A stretch of DNA of 43,085 nucleotides, taken from positions 1-43,085 of the forward strand of contig JAILKG010000281.1 in assembly GCA_024693915.1 (NCBI GenBank). The letters are read 5' to 3'. The translations under genes and the position numbers were made by a program. This DNA comes from Treponema sp. (lineage in GTDB: Bacteria; Spirochaetota; Spirochaetia; Treponematales; Treponemataceae). Shown piece after piece: positions 24,063-32,452 of this stretch (the stretch's first letter is position 1; each line of letters starts with the position of its first letter). The notes beneath the pieces are model-generated. The model did no database searches. It worked only from the letters and a program-made list of their open reading frames with translations, and was not told the origin of the DNA.

Positions 24063-25397
24063 ATGAATCTAGATTATCGGATAGAATTTGATATTGCTGG
24101 TCTTATTTTTGATTTCCTCATTCTTTTGATTGTCAAAAAATTGTATGGCTACACATCAAAAAATAACCGACGTTTTAAAACTTTTCTGATAGTCTGCATT
24201 TTTTCTGGAATTCTGGATATCATAACGGCATACACTTTTAGCAATGCCGCTTTTATCCCGGGAATCCTTAATTTTTTATTAAATTATTTCTATCTTTCTA
24301 CCGCTTTTTTTACGGCCTACCTTGTTCACGAATATCTGATTTGTGTACTTCAGTATGAATCAAAACTTTGCACAATTTTAAGAAAAGGATTTGTTTATCT
24401 TTTTATTGCGGTTTTTTCAGTTAATCTGATTTTTGCTATTCTTCACCAGCTGGATATTTTAAATTTTGTACTTATTTTTGATTTTAAAGACAGGACTTAC
24501 AATAAGGGACCTCTTTTCTATTTGAATTTTGCTCTTCCTTCATACTATCTTTTTCATTCCGGATTTCTTTTCTTTTTTAAGGGAAAACTTTTTACGCAAA
24601 AACAGCGCTACCTCTGCGCTTCGATTTTTGCTTTCCCTTTGATTGCGGTGATTATTCAGGTTTTGATGCCTGAATATTTGATGACTTTCTTTTCATATTC
24701 AGCTTTTACTTTTGTAATTCTATTTTCTCTGGAAACTCCAGATTTTCAGCAGTTAAAATATCTAAGGGAAAATCTTGAAAAAGAGGTAAAAAGGCAGACG
24801 GCGGTGGCTTATGACCGCCAGTTAAAAATTCAAAAACTTTCCATTGAGATTGTAGAAACTCTTGCCCAGGCAATTGATGAAAAGGATGAATACACCAACG
24901 GTCATTCCAGGCGTGTAAGTGAATATTCAGTTTTGCTTGCCAATGAAATGTGCTGGCCATCTGAAAAAATAGAACAATTAAGGGTTTCGGCTCTTTTGCA
25001 CGATGTAGGAAAAATTGGTATTCCTGATAATATTCTTTTAAAACCTGGCCGGCTTACGGACGATGAATATGAAATCATCAAATCTCATGCGGCTAAAGGT
25101 GGAAAAATTCTTCAAAACGTTTCTTCTCTTCCTATCGCGGCGGAAACTGCAAATTATCACCATGAACGCTTTGATGGAAAAGGCTATCCAAAGGGACTTA
25201 AGGGAACGGAAATTCCTGAATATGCCAGAATTGTTTCAATTGCCGATGCCTATGACGCAATGAATTCCAGACGAGTTTACCGAGATGCTCTGCCCAGGGA
25301 AGAAATTCGCCGCCGTCTGGAGGAAGGCAAGGGAAGTCAGTTTGACCCATGTTATCTGGATGTATTCTTAATTCTTTTTGATAAAGGTATTGTCTAG
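24063..25397 (+). CDS. Membrane HD-GYP domain protein (cyclic-di-GMP phosphodiesterase)
   Basis: 444 residues. Residues 1-220 carry about seven hydrophobic spans; a charged coiled segment (ENLEKEVKRQTAVAYDRQLK) links to an HD-GYP domain, about 255-440. Conserved residues are intact: GHSRRVSEYS, LLHDVGKIGIPD, HAAKGGKI, YHHERFDGKGYPKGLKG and the following SIADAYDAM. The family hydrolyses cyclic-di-GMP, so this protein likely couples an unknown membrane signal to its breakdown. It sits between proB and proC but has its own promoter, so linkage to proline synthesis may be only positional. A second, unrelated-head HD-GYP protein is at 35247. Confidence 0.92.
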   Translation: MNLDYRIEFDIAGLIFDFLILLIVKKLYGYTSKNNRRFKTFLIVCIFSGILDIITAYTFSNAAFIPGILNFLLNYFYLSTAFFTAYLVHEYLICVLQYESKLCTILRKGFVYLFIAVFSVNLIFAILHQLDILNFVLIFDFKDRTYNKGPLFYLNFALPSYYLFHSGFLFFFKGKLFTQKQRYLCASIFAFPLIAVIIQVLMPEYLMTFFSYSAFTFVILFSLETPDFQQLKYLRENLEKEVKRQTAVAYDRQLKIQKLSIEIVETLAQAIDEKDEYTNGHSRRVSEYSVLLANEMCWPSEKIEQLRVSALLHDVGKIGIPDNILLKPGRLTDDEYEIIKSHAAKGGKILQNVSSLPIAAETANYHHERFDGKGYPKGLKGTEIPEYARIVSIADAYDAMNSRRVYRDALPREEIRRRLEEGKGSQFDPCYLDVFLILFDKGIV

Positions 25398-25525
25398 TTT
25401 TTTGTAAATCAATAATATTTCTTCTAAAATGGAAGCTTGAAAATGTTTATTCAGAAATTCCTTTGTTCGGGCATTTTGGATAACATTGTTTTTAAAGGCC
25501 ATATTTAATTTTGGAGTGTAAAAAT

Positions 25526-26317
25526 ATGAAAATCGCTTGTATTGGAACTGGAGCCATGGGCGGAGCAATTATCCGTTCAGTCAGCAAAAAATACGATGTA
25601 AAAAATATCACCGTTACTGACAAAAATACCGAAGCAGGAAAAGCTTTTGCTGCTGAAACAGGAGTTAATTTTACAGAAAGCAATATTGAAGTTTTAAAAG
25701 ATGCTGATTTTGCTTTTATTGCCGTAAAACCTCAGTTTTTGAAGGATGTTTTTGATGAGATTAAGGGATATGTTGAAGCAAAAACTGTTCTTATTTCCAT
25801 GGCTGCAGGCGTAAAAATTGAAAAACTGAAAGAATATTGTCCAGAAGGACGTTTTGTCCGCATGATGCCAAATGTTTGCGCTCAGATTGGGCAGGCAATG
25901 ACCGCTGTAACAAAGGGAGAAGGTGTAAGCCAGGAGGAATTTAATACAGCAAAAGAAATTCTTTCTGCGGCTGGAGTTGTAGAAGAAGTTCCTGAAAAAC
26001 TTATGGACTGCGTAACTGCTGTAAGTGGTTCCGGCCCGGCTTTTGTTTTTATGTTTATAGAAGCCCTGGCAGATGCCGCTGTTCGTTGCGGTATGCCTAG
26101 AGCTCAGGCCTACACCTATGCCGCACAGACTGTAAAAGGTTCTGCGGCCCTGGTAATGGAAACAAAAAAACACCCTGCAGTTTTAAAAGATTCTGTGTGC
26201 TCTCCTGCAGGAACAACAATTGAAGGTGTAAAAGCCCTAGAAGAAAACGGCTTTAGAAACAGCGTAATTCAGGCTGTCTGTGCGGCAAACGATCGTTCTG
26301 CCGCGCTTGGTAAGTAA
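25526..26317 (+). CDS. proC: Pyrroline-5-carboxylate reductase ProC
   Basis: 263 residues. Completes proline synthesis by NAD(P)H-dependent reduction of pyrroline-5-carboxylate. N-terminal Rossmann motif CIGTGAMGGAI, VKPQ in 'IAVKPQFL', MPN in 'VRMMPNVCAQIG', and the C-terminal 'TAVSGSGPAFVF' and 'VCSPAGTTIEGVKALE' signature. The start is set at ATG 25526, nine bases after GGAG; the track's TTG 25511 would lie on the ribosome-binding site itself. It is separated from proAB by the HD-GYP gene, and ends in a strong terminator. Confidence 0.96.
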   Translation: MKIACIGTGAMGGAIIRSVSKKYDVKNITVTDKNTEAGKAFAAETGVNFTESNIEVLKDADFAFIAVKPQFLKDVFDEIKGYVEAKTVLISMAAGVKIEKLKEYCPEGRFVRMMPNVCAQIGQAMTAVTKGEGVSQEEFNTAKEILSAAGVVEEVPEKLMDCVTAVSGSGPAFVFMFIEALADAAVRCGMPRAQAYTYAAQTVKGSAALVMETKKHPAVLKDSVCSPAGTTIEGVKALEENGFRNSVIQAVCAANDRSAALGK

Positions 26318-26342
26318 GCAGAAAAATGTAAGTTAAATAAAT

Positions 26343-26379
26343 AAGCGCCACTGGATTTTTTTTCATGGCGCTTTTTTTT
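26343..26379 (+). terminator. Terminator after proC
   Basis: AAGCGCCA pairs with TGGCGCTT around a T-rich loop, followed by T8. It lies in the convergent gap with the minus-strand gene. Confidence 0.88.
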
Positions 26380-26392
26380 GCCGGTAAACTGA

Positions 26393-27727
26393 TTATTTGT
26401 TAAGTTCTGCTCTGATTACATCGGCAACAATGGCACGGTTTGAATCTGACACAAAGGCTGCGTCGCTAAGGGGTGTAAGTGGTTTTTCTGTTGCGGCAAT
26501 CCAATAGCGGGCATCGTCGGCCTGTTTATCAGGAATTGCACAGTTTGCCATGGCAGGAGCAAGTCCACTTCCAAAAGTCAATTTTTCCTGTAGATTTCTA
26601 CCCAAAAGTTTTATTGAGTTTCTGCACATTTCTTTTTTTGAAAGGCTGACTGCCATAATAACTGGAGCAGTAAAGCTTCTGGTCTGGTTTCCTGCGTCTG
26701 AAGGAAAGTAAATTGACCGGTATTTTCTGATTATGGAGTCGCTGTATGTTCTGTGGGCTTCAAGACTCATTAAAAGAATTGCAGTTTCATCAGAATTTGC
26801 ATAGGCCATAAGGTCATTTTTTTTAAGCTGGGTAAAAATTCTAGGTAGATAACCTTTTGCTTTCCAGTCTTTTAAGAATTGTACTGCTGAGTAAAGGGGG
26901 TTTCCTTCAGAAATCAATTCTTGAGTAGCTTCATAAAGCTCTGAACCGGCTTTTTTTCTGGAAGAAACGGCTCCTGCCAGCTTTTTTACGGCTTTTTCAT
27001 AATCACTTCTTCCGGAGAGAGATTCTGTAAGAGCTCCTACAATGTTCAAAAGTTCCCTGTCATCGCCGCCGGCAAAAAGGAGGGGAATTAAGCCCTGTTC
27101 TTTGCTGAATTCAGATAATTTTTCCAGGTCTTTCCAGTTGTTGATGCTTCCGATTTTGCTGTTTGTAAAGACTTCATATTTTACATCGATTTCATAATTA
27201 TCCAGAAGAATTGGAATAGCAGTGGTTTTTAAGTAAAAGCGGTTTTCTTCCTGAATGTGTTTTCTCTGTTCTTCTGAAAGATTTTCAGGAATTTTTTCGA
27301 TGTATTTTTTATCTTTGTAATCGGTGACTGTCTGCTTAATAGAAGTTGTCATTCCGCTTAGTACTTCATCTTTTGGGAAACCCAGATTTTTCTGTATTAC
27401 ATAGTCGTAAGCATAGCGGGCATTGGCACCATCTTTGATAAAAAGAATATCAATTTTTTTTGTATTTTTCATAGCTTCCGGAAGGGAAATTTTGTCGTTG
27501 AGAACAAGAATATCGTAAGCTCTTTTTCCTTCCCGGGTTTTTACGCTGGATTCAAGATTTTGAACGATAATGTCGCGGGTTTTATCAGAAATACCGTAAA
27601 AAGCAGCAAGTGGTTTTCTGTTTAAAAAATAGAGAACTGCAAAAAGAATGATAAGCAGCAGAATTAAGGCCATTGACGAAATCAAGGCGATTTTTATGAT
27701 TGAATCTTTTATTTTCTTTTCTTCCAT
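26393..27727 (-). CDS. Membrane-anchored solute-binding-protein-like protein
   Basis: 444 residues from ATG 27727. The track's start at 27835 would overlap the divergent gene, and a promoter lies in the added stretch. Residues 8-36 are a single membrane anchor (IIKIALISSMALILLLIILF). The rest resembles a type-I ABC sugar-type binding protein ('WKDLEKLSEFSKEQGLIPLLFAG', 'TAILLMSLEAHRTYS', 'FTAPVIMAVSLSKKE'). There is no lipobox Cys and no permease nearby, so a sensing role is possible instead of transport. It is divergent from the ANTAR gene with a 70-base gap. Family similarity is by pattern and is moderate. Confidence 0.7.
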   Translation of the reverse strand: MEEKKIKDSIIKIALISSMALILLLIILFAVLYFLNRKPLAAFYGISDKTRDIIVQNLESSVKTREGKRAYDILVLNDKISLPEAMKNTKKIDILFIKDGANARYAYDYVIQKNLGFPKDEVLSGMTTSIKQTVTDYKDKKYIEKIPENLSEEQRKHIQEENRFYLKTTAIPILLDNYEIDVKYEVFTNSKIGSINNWKDLEKLSEFSKEQGLIPLLFAGGDDRELLNIVGALTESLSGRSDYEKAVKKLAGAVSSRKKAGSELYEATQELISEGNPLYSAVQFLKDWKAKGYLPRIFTQLKKNDLMAYANSDETAILLMSLEAHRTYSDSIIRKYRSIYFPSDAGNQTRSFTAPVIMAVSLSKKEMCRNSIKLLGRNLQEKLTFGSGLAPAMANCAIPDKQADDARYWIAATEKPLTPLSDAAFVSDSNRAIVADVIRAELNK

Positions 27728-27734
27728 AACTACA

Positions 27735-27762
27735 ATTTTATCACAAAGAAATACTTTTTCAA
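27735..27762 (-). promoter_or_regulatory. Promoter of the binding-protein-like gene, leaderless configuration
   Basis: On the minus strand: TTGAAA (27762-27757), a 16-base spacer, TAAAAT (27740-27735), seven bases, ATG 27727. No ribosome-binding site. Confidence 0.65.
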
Positions 27763-27797
27763 TTGCTTTAGTCGATGAAATGAGGTAACTTTTTATT

Positions 27798-28436
27798 ATG
27801 AGTTCTCTTTTGTTTGTTACTGCAGATGATGCCACTCCATTTCAAATTTCTCTTTCAAATCTTGAAGTTTTTAAGGATTTTAAGCGTCTATTAAAGGTTC
27901 AGGGAATTCAAAATGCCAGGGATGCCCTTTGTTATGAAGATTTTGATGCCCTTGTTCTCTGCTGTAATTCAATTGAGACTGTAAAAAAAGTTGAAATAAA
28001 GTCTGTAAAAAAATCCACAGGGGCTGATTCTATCTTTGATTTTTTACAGGAAATTGAATGCTCTTGTATTCTTCTTGTTGAAAAAATTTCTGTGGACCTT
28101 GCCAGAAAACTTGAAAACTCAGGAATATTTGTAATTGAAAGAGATTTTGCTCCTGCCTGCTATCTGGATGATAATGCCGTAGAAACTCTCCTTATAAAAA
28201 TGCTGAAATTTATACTGTTAAAGACAAAAGAAAGGCAGAAAAGTCAGAGGGAAAAGCTGAAACTTGAAAACAGTCTGCAGGAAGAACGCCTTGTAAACAG
28301 GGCAAAATGTATTTTGATGCAGTATTTGAACATGAGCGAAAGTCAGGCTCACCGCTATATTGAAGTTCAATCCATGCAGCTGCGCCAGACCCGTCTTCAG
28401 ACTGCGGAAAGCATTCTGAAGACTTACGAAATCTAA
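27798..28436 (+). CDS. ANTAR-domain RNA-binding antiterminator with pseudo-receiver (AmiR-like)
   Basis: 212 residues. The C-terminal ~55 residues fit ANTAR: 'ERLVNRAKCILMQYLNMSES' followed by 'QAHRYIEVQSMQLRQTRLQT'. A charged coiled segment (KERQKSQREKLKLENSLQEE) precedes it. The first ~120 residues look receiver-like but lack the usual acidic phosphorylation cluster, as in AmiR. ANTAR proteins bind paired hairpins in nascent mRNA and prevent termination. The start has GAGGTAA upstream. Neighbours are a solute-binding-like protein, divergent, and a convergent export gene with a terminator in its leader. The ANTAR call is firm; targets and the non-phosphorylated state are inferred. Confidence 0.85.
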   Translation: MSSLLFVTADDATPFQISLSNLEVFKDFKRLLKVQGIQNARDALCYEDFDALVLCCNSIETVKKVEIKSVKKSTGADSIFDFLQEIECSCILLVEKISVDLARKLENSGIFVIERDFAPACYLDDNAVETLLIKMLKFILLKTKERQKSQREKLKLENSLQEERLVNRAKCILMQYLNMSESQAHRYIEVQSMQLRQTRLQTAESILKTYEI

Positions 28437-28509
28437 CTTTTTGCCGTCTGCTGAACTTTATCCAGCCTTAAGTCCAGTTTTTCAAGTTGAAAATTAAGAC
28501 TAGATATTT

Positions 28510-30870
28510 TTATTTTGAAGTGACAGCAATAATACTGATTGTGGTACTTATAGCGGTCAGCAAAGTTGTGATAACAGGGGCGTATTTACTGAAATAGAAT
28601 GTAAACTCTGTTGTTTCAGCGGTAATTGTTGATTCTGGTGAGATAAATTCCTTTTTACTGTATTTTTTGTTGTGCTTATCAGTAATTTTGATCATATCTC
28701 CGGCATTTTTGTTTTTATCAAATCCACCGGCAAGACCAACATAGTAATCCCAGGTTCTGTCCGGAATGTATGGATAGCGACCAGGAACCTGAACGGCACC
28801 TGCAACAGTTACAAAGGCCTGTTCAAAAGGAACCATAAGTACATCGTAAGGCTGAACTTCAATTTCTGTAGCATAGTTTTTGTCGTAAAGTATTGTTTCC
28901 AGGTTGATTGGTATTATTTTTTCCTGACGAATGATGTAGGCGTTTTTAAGGTCACTGGCATCAGAAAAAAGGTCTCTGTAACGGCGGACAAAATAAGCAT
29001 AATTTTCCCCTTCGTTAAATTCCAGTGACAGCTTGTTTGAAGCTTCAAGAACAGAAGCATCTTTTTCCATTTTTACGGCACCTTCAAGGAAGGCAACCTG
29101 GCGCAAGTCGTCGTAGGTTGGAATAAAGAAGGAGTCCATGTCAAAAACTTCGAAGGTTGTTTCAAAGCATATTTCTTTAAGATACTGTTTTCGTCCGCTT
29201 GTTCCGTCTGTGTCGTACTTTCTGAAAAGTTCTGTGCGGGTTTTGTCTGCTCTATCCAAAAGTCCGCCGCCGTAAAGAGTGTAGAGTTCTGTAAAGTTTT
29301 CTCCATCAAGCAATTCGTATGTTCCAGGGCGCTCAACACCACCGGAAATGCTTGCTCTTCTGGTAAGTCTGTTCAATGTGATGGTGCAGCCTGCCTGAAT
29401 GTATGGATTCTGGCTCATGTCACCAAAGCGGCTTGCCTTAAAAAGGTCGCAGTTTGAAATATGTCCTTCCGGGTCAGTTATTGTAATGTTTCTGGTGGAA
29501 GAAAAATCTGTGAGAACAGGCTTGATGATTTCTGAAAGGCGTTTTAATGGCCATGCTTCAATTTCTGTAACTTCCTTAACTTCTCCAGTGATTAAAATTT
29601 TAGTAGTTAAGTTCTGGCTGTAAGGTATTACGAGACGGTCATTTTTCATTACAAAAACTTCGCTTTGAACCTGAGGGTTATGGAGGAAGTAGTAAATGTT
29701 CATGTTGATTTTATTACCATCTCTGATGATGTAGGAATTTTCCAGGTCAGAATAGCTGGAATAGTAATTTGAAATTCTTTTTACAAGGGCAGCGTAGTTT
29801 TCACCATCGTAGAAACGGATGCTGGTTTTAAAAGAATTAATTGCAGGCGCTTTTTCATCGCTGCCTGTAAGGAGTGTCTGCTGACTTTCAGGATCTGGAT
29901 TTTTAATAATTCCTTCCAGAGTAATTGATGGTCGGAGTTCTGTAAAGCTTGGAATGTGTACCCTATCCTTGTTCTTTAATTCATAATTTGAAGAAATTGC
30001 AGAAGCAGAAAGATAAAGCGTATTTCCGGCTGGGTTTTCGGAGCCTTCTATTCTTTCTATGTAAATTCTTGAAGTATCTGCGGTTGCCTTTAAGCCCTTT
30101 CCGTAATTTTCGATAAGCTCTTTGAGGTTTTCGTTTGGCAAAAGTTCGTAGCTTTCAGGTCTTTCTACATCTCCATAGAGGGTAACCTGTCTTTCAAACT
30201 TTTTGATGATGATTGTGTCTTCCGGACGAACATATGGATCCTGGGAAAGGTCGCCGTCTCTGTAGGCTTTAAAAAGGTCGTAGTCAGTTTTTTTACCATC
30301 TTTTGAAATTACCTGAACAAAGCGTGTGGAAGAAAAATCTGTAAGGTAGTCGCCCTTAAGAATTGTGGAAAGGCGGTTCATTGCCCAGGAGGATTTTACC
30401 TGAGTTTGTGTTACTTCGCCTTTAATGGTGATAGAAAATACAGAAGGTTTCAGGATAAAAAACTGTACGCCACCCATTGGGTAGTTTCTGTTTACAATTG
30501 CTTCAACCTGAGTTTTTAACTGCATGAAAGTTTTGCCGTTTCCGTTCAGGGTGGCTAAGTTTGCAACTTTTATGGTGTAGGAAGAGTCTACTGGGATTGT
30601 GTAGCTGACAGGACTTGTGCCGGCCGCAAAAGAAAGCTGGTATACATCACCTGCAGTTACAGGATAATCTTTTGATGCGTTTGCAAGCTGGGCTTTTTCC
30701 TGGGCTTCCAGTTCTGCGTTTCCCAGCATGGCGGCTGTCTGACTTTGATTTTTTGTGGCAGCCTGCTGTAGTCTTTGTTGAAGGGATTGCTGGGCAAAGG
30801 AATTTTCTGCAGAGAAGAATGCGGCAAAAAGTGCCGTAAAGGAAATAATGCTTCTGATACTCTTTTTCAT
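28510..30870 (-). CDS. SLBB-domain polysaccharide export protein with internal duplication
   Basis: 786 residues, secreted: signal peptide about 1-26 (SAENSFAQ), then a Gln/Ala-rich linker. A polysaccharide-export (Wza-type) domain follows, 'YPVTAGDVYQLSF...', with several SLBB repeats ('LYGDVERPESYELL', 'SGGVERPGTYELL', 'AGAVQVPGRYPYI'). The middle is duplicated: 'LTDFSSTR', 'DLFKA', 'ERP.(S/T)YELL' and 'GENYA' recur in the same order. A C-terminal hydrophobic segment (VITTLLTAISTTISIIAVTSK) may be a membrane anchor. No partner kinase or polymerase is nearby. The start has AAAGGCG. A Rho-independent terminator lies 31-80 bases upstream on the same strand. Confidence 0.85.
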   Translation of the reverse strand: MKKSIRSIISFTALFAAFFSAENSFAQQSLQQRLQQAATKNQSQTAAMLGNAELEAQEKAQLANASKDYPVTAGDVYQLSFAAGTSPVSYTIPVDSSYTIKVANLATLNGNGKTFMQLKTQVEAIVNRNYPMGGVQFFILKPSVFSITIKGEVTQTQVKSSWAMNRLSTILKGDYLTDFSSTRFVQVISKDGKKTDYDLFKAYRDGDLSQDPYVRPEDTIIIKKFERQVTLYGDVERPESYELLPNENLKELIENYGKGLKATADTSRIYIERIEGSENPAGNTLYLSASAISSNYELKNKDRVHIPSFTELRPSITLEGIIKNPDPESQQTLLTGSDEKAPAINSFKTSIRFYDGENYAALVKRISNYYSSYSDLENSYIIRDGNKINMNIYYFLHNPQVQSEVFVMKNDRLVIPYSQNLTTKILITGEVKEVTEIEAWPLKRLSEIIKPVLTDFSSTRNITITDPEGHISNCDLFKASRFGDMSQNPYIQAGCTITLNRLTRRASISGGVERPGTYELLDGENFTELYTLYGGGLLDRADKTRTELFRKYDTDGTSGRKQYLKEICFETTFEVFDMDSFFIPTYDDLRQVAFLEGAVKMEKDASVLEASNKLSLEFNEGENYAYFVRRYRDLFSDASDLKNAYIIRQEKIIPINLETILYDKNYATEIEVQPYDVLMVPFEQAFVTVAGAVQVPGRYPYIPDRTWDYYVGLAGGFDKNKNAGDMIKITDKHNKKYSKKEFISPESTITAETTEFTFYFSKYAPVITTLLTAISTTISIIAVTSK

Positions 30871-30900
30871 TGTTCGCCTTTGTAAATAGAATTAAAAAGT

Positions 30901-30949
30901 AAAAAAAAAGACTGTCCAAAATGACTAGTTATAATCATCAGGCAGCCCC
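30901..30949 (-). terminator. Terminator in the leader of the SLBB export gene (possible attenuator)
   Basis: On the minus strand, GGCTGCC...GATGA pairs with GTCAT...GGACAGTC (mismatches and G-U included), then nine T. Thirty bases later comes the start codon. An alternative promoter (TTGGAC-17-TTTAAT) overlapping the T run could bypass it. Confidence 0.65.
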
Positions 30950-31433
30950 TTCCATATAGTGAAATACTACTATATAACGCATTTTTATTCAACAAGAGGG
31001 ATTCTTTTCTGAAGTGTGGGGGAAAGAGGTAAAAATTCCAGTAAAAAAGGAAAGAGGTGCAAAGCCTGGTAGGAAAAGTAAGAGCAGGACAAAGGCAGGA
31101 AAGCTTTTTGGTTATTGGAAAGTATTATAAAGAGACCGGAAAGAAAGGCTGTGTGCGCGCCTATGGAGCGGTTGCCGCCTGCGGCAAGGCGAGCGTTTTT
31201 TTTTGAGTCCTGCATGACTTGAGCTTAAAATCCACTGGTGAAAAAAAGACAGTTTTTTGAGATATAAGAAGCGAGACCGAGCGTTAGCGGGCCGCGGAAC
31301 AGGCGTAGGTGAAGGGGGTCGCACCCTAAAAAAAAGAAAAAAAGCCGGTGAAATAAAGAGGATAGGCCTGGGAATTAACAATATGGGCCCAAGCATTATA
31401 AAGTGGAATTTTTGGCATGGGCCGCTAAACACA

Positions 31434-31462
31434 TTTTCAAAAATGTAATTATATGATAAAAT
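31434..31462 (+). promoter_or_regulatory. Candidate promoter of the amino-acid-binding gene
   Basis: TTTTCA (31434-31439), a 17-base spacer and TAAAAT (31457-31462). The -35 match is moderate. Confidence 0.45.
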
Positions 31463-31526
31463 GCAGTTTCATTAGGTTATGAAAATTGCCGCATAAAAAT
31501 GTGGCAGCCAAAAGGAGTGAATCATA

Positions 31527-32297
31527 ATGAAAAAAATTATTGGAATTTTTGCCGCAGTAATGGCACTTGCATCTGTAGGTTGTTCAAAAAAAGCTCAGGT
31601 TCAGATTAATTCTGCTGCTGACCTGGCTGGAAAAGTAATAGGTTGTCAGGCTGGAACCACCGGAGAAATGTACGCTCAGGATGAGTCTGGAGCAAAAACT
31701 GTAAAATCTTTTAAAACAGGAATTGACGCTGCTCTTGCCCTCAAAAATGGTGCAATCGACGCTATCGTTCTTGACGAGCTTCCTGCAAAAGAAATCGTAA
31801 AAAGAAATCCTGATCTTGTAATTGTGAACGACCAGTTTTCTTCTGAAGAATACGCTATTGCTGTAAAAAAAGGAAATACTGAACTCCTTGATTCTGTAAA
31901 CAAGACAATTGCTGCTATTAAGGAAGACGGAACCTACGAAAAACTTATCGAAGCTTTTATGCCTGTTGATGGAAATATCGTAATTCCTGAAGTTGCCCTT
32001 GTAGATTCTAAAGAAGTTATCAGAATGGGAACAAATGCTGCTTTTCCTCCATTTGAATATGTTGAAGGTTCTGAAGTTGTTGGTTTTGACGCTACAATGA
32101 GCCGTCTGATTGCCCGTGATTACGGAAAAAAATTGAACATCATCGACATGAGCTTTGACGGACTTATCGCTGCCCTTCAGGCTGGTTCTATCGACTTTAT
32201 TGCTGCAGGAATGACTGCAACTGATGAAAGAAGACAGAATGTTGATTTTTCTGAGCCATATTACAAGACAAATCAGGTAATTGTAATCAGAAAATAG
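31527..32297 (+). CDS. Amino-acid ABC transporter substrate-binding lipoprotein, circularly permuted
   Basis: 256 residues with a lipoprotein signal (lipobox ASVGC, lipidated Cys19). The mature protein belongs to the polar amino-acid-binding family (SBP_bac_3), but the halves are in reversed order. Residues 28-145 match the usual C-terminal half ('SAADLAGKVIGCQAGTTGEMYA', 'GIDAALALKNGAIDAIVLDE', 'YAIAVKKGN', 'IKEDGTYEKLIE'). Residues 164-256 match the usual N-terminal half ('VIRMGTNAAFPPFEYVEG', 'FDGLIAALQAGSIDFIAAGM', 'VDFSEPYYKTNQVIVI'). A ~20-residue linker joins them. The start has AAAAGGAGTG. The permease follows 155 bases later, with no terminator seen. The order is clear by eye. Confidence 0.92.
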   Translation: MKKIIGIFAAVMALASVGCSKKAQVQINSAADLAGKVIGCQAGTTGEMYAQDESGAKTVKSFKTGIDAALALKNGAIDAIVLDELPAKEIVKRNPDLVIVNDQFSSEEYAIAVKKGNTELLDSVNKTIAAIKEDGTYEKLIEAFMPVDGNIVIPEVALVDSKEVIRMGTNAAFPPFEYVEGSEVVGFDATMSRLIARDYGKKLNIIDMSFDGLIAALQAGSIDFIAAGMTATDERRQNVDFSEPYYKTNQVIVIRK

Positions 32298-32452
32298 TTT
32301 AATCAGCCGTAATTTTGAGTTGTGTACCTTGAAACCACTTTTTCATTTTTATGTTACTAACTCGAAATTAAAACAAATCAGGCTATAAAGAAATAATTGT
32401 GGCGCAGTAATGCGGTAATGCAAAAGCGCCTGCATAATCAAAAGGTGTAAGT

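Larger units (their letters stand above)
30871..31526. other. 656-base intergenic region between two divergent genes
   Basis: No gene is supported; the ORF-track frames here have no recognisable character. It contains the leader terminator at 30901-30949, an ATATAGT/ACTATAT hairpin near 30955-30976, and a hairpin TTGCCGC-CT-GCGGCAA (31172-31187) in a GC-rich block ending in a T run (to 31204), terminator-like on the plus strand. It also has a second GC-rich block (31270-31327), an ACATTTT/AAAATGT hairpin (31431-31446), and a TGCCGCA/TGTGGCA hairpin with six-base loop (31487-31506) before the next gene. Confidence 0.6.

Noticed and set aside
26393-27835. ORF-track start of the binding-protein-like gene at 27835
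   Set aside because: It would overlap the divergent ANTAR gene and translate the promoter; ATG 27727 gives a clean N-terminal anchor.
31257-31448. 63-residue Lys/Arg-rich ORF in the 30871-31526 gap
   Set aside because: It lies across GC-rich repeat-like sequence and has no ribosome-binding site or neighbour support.
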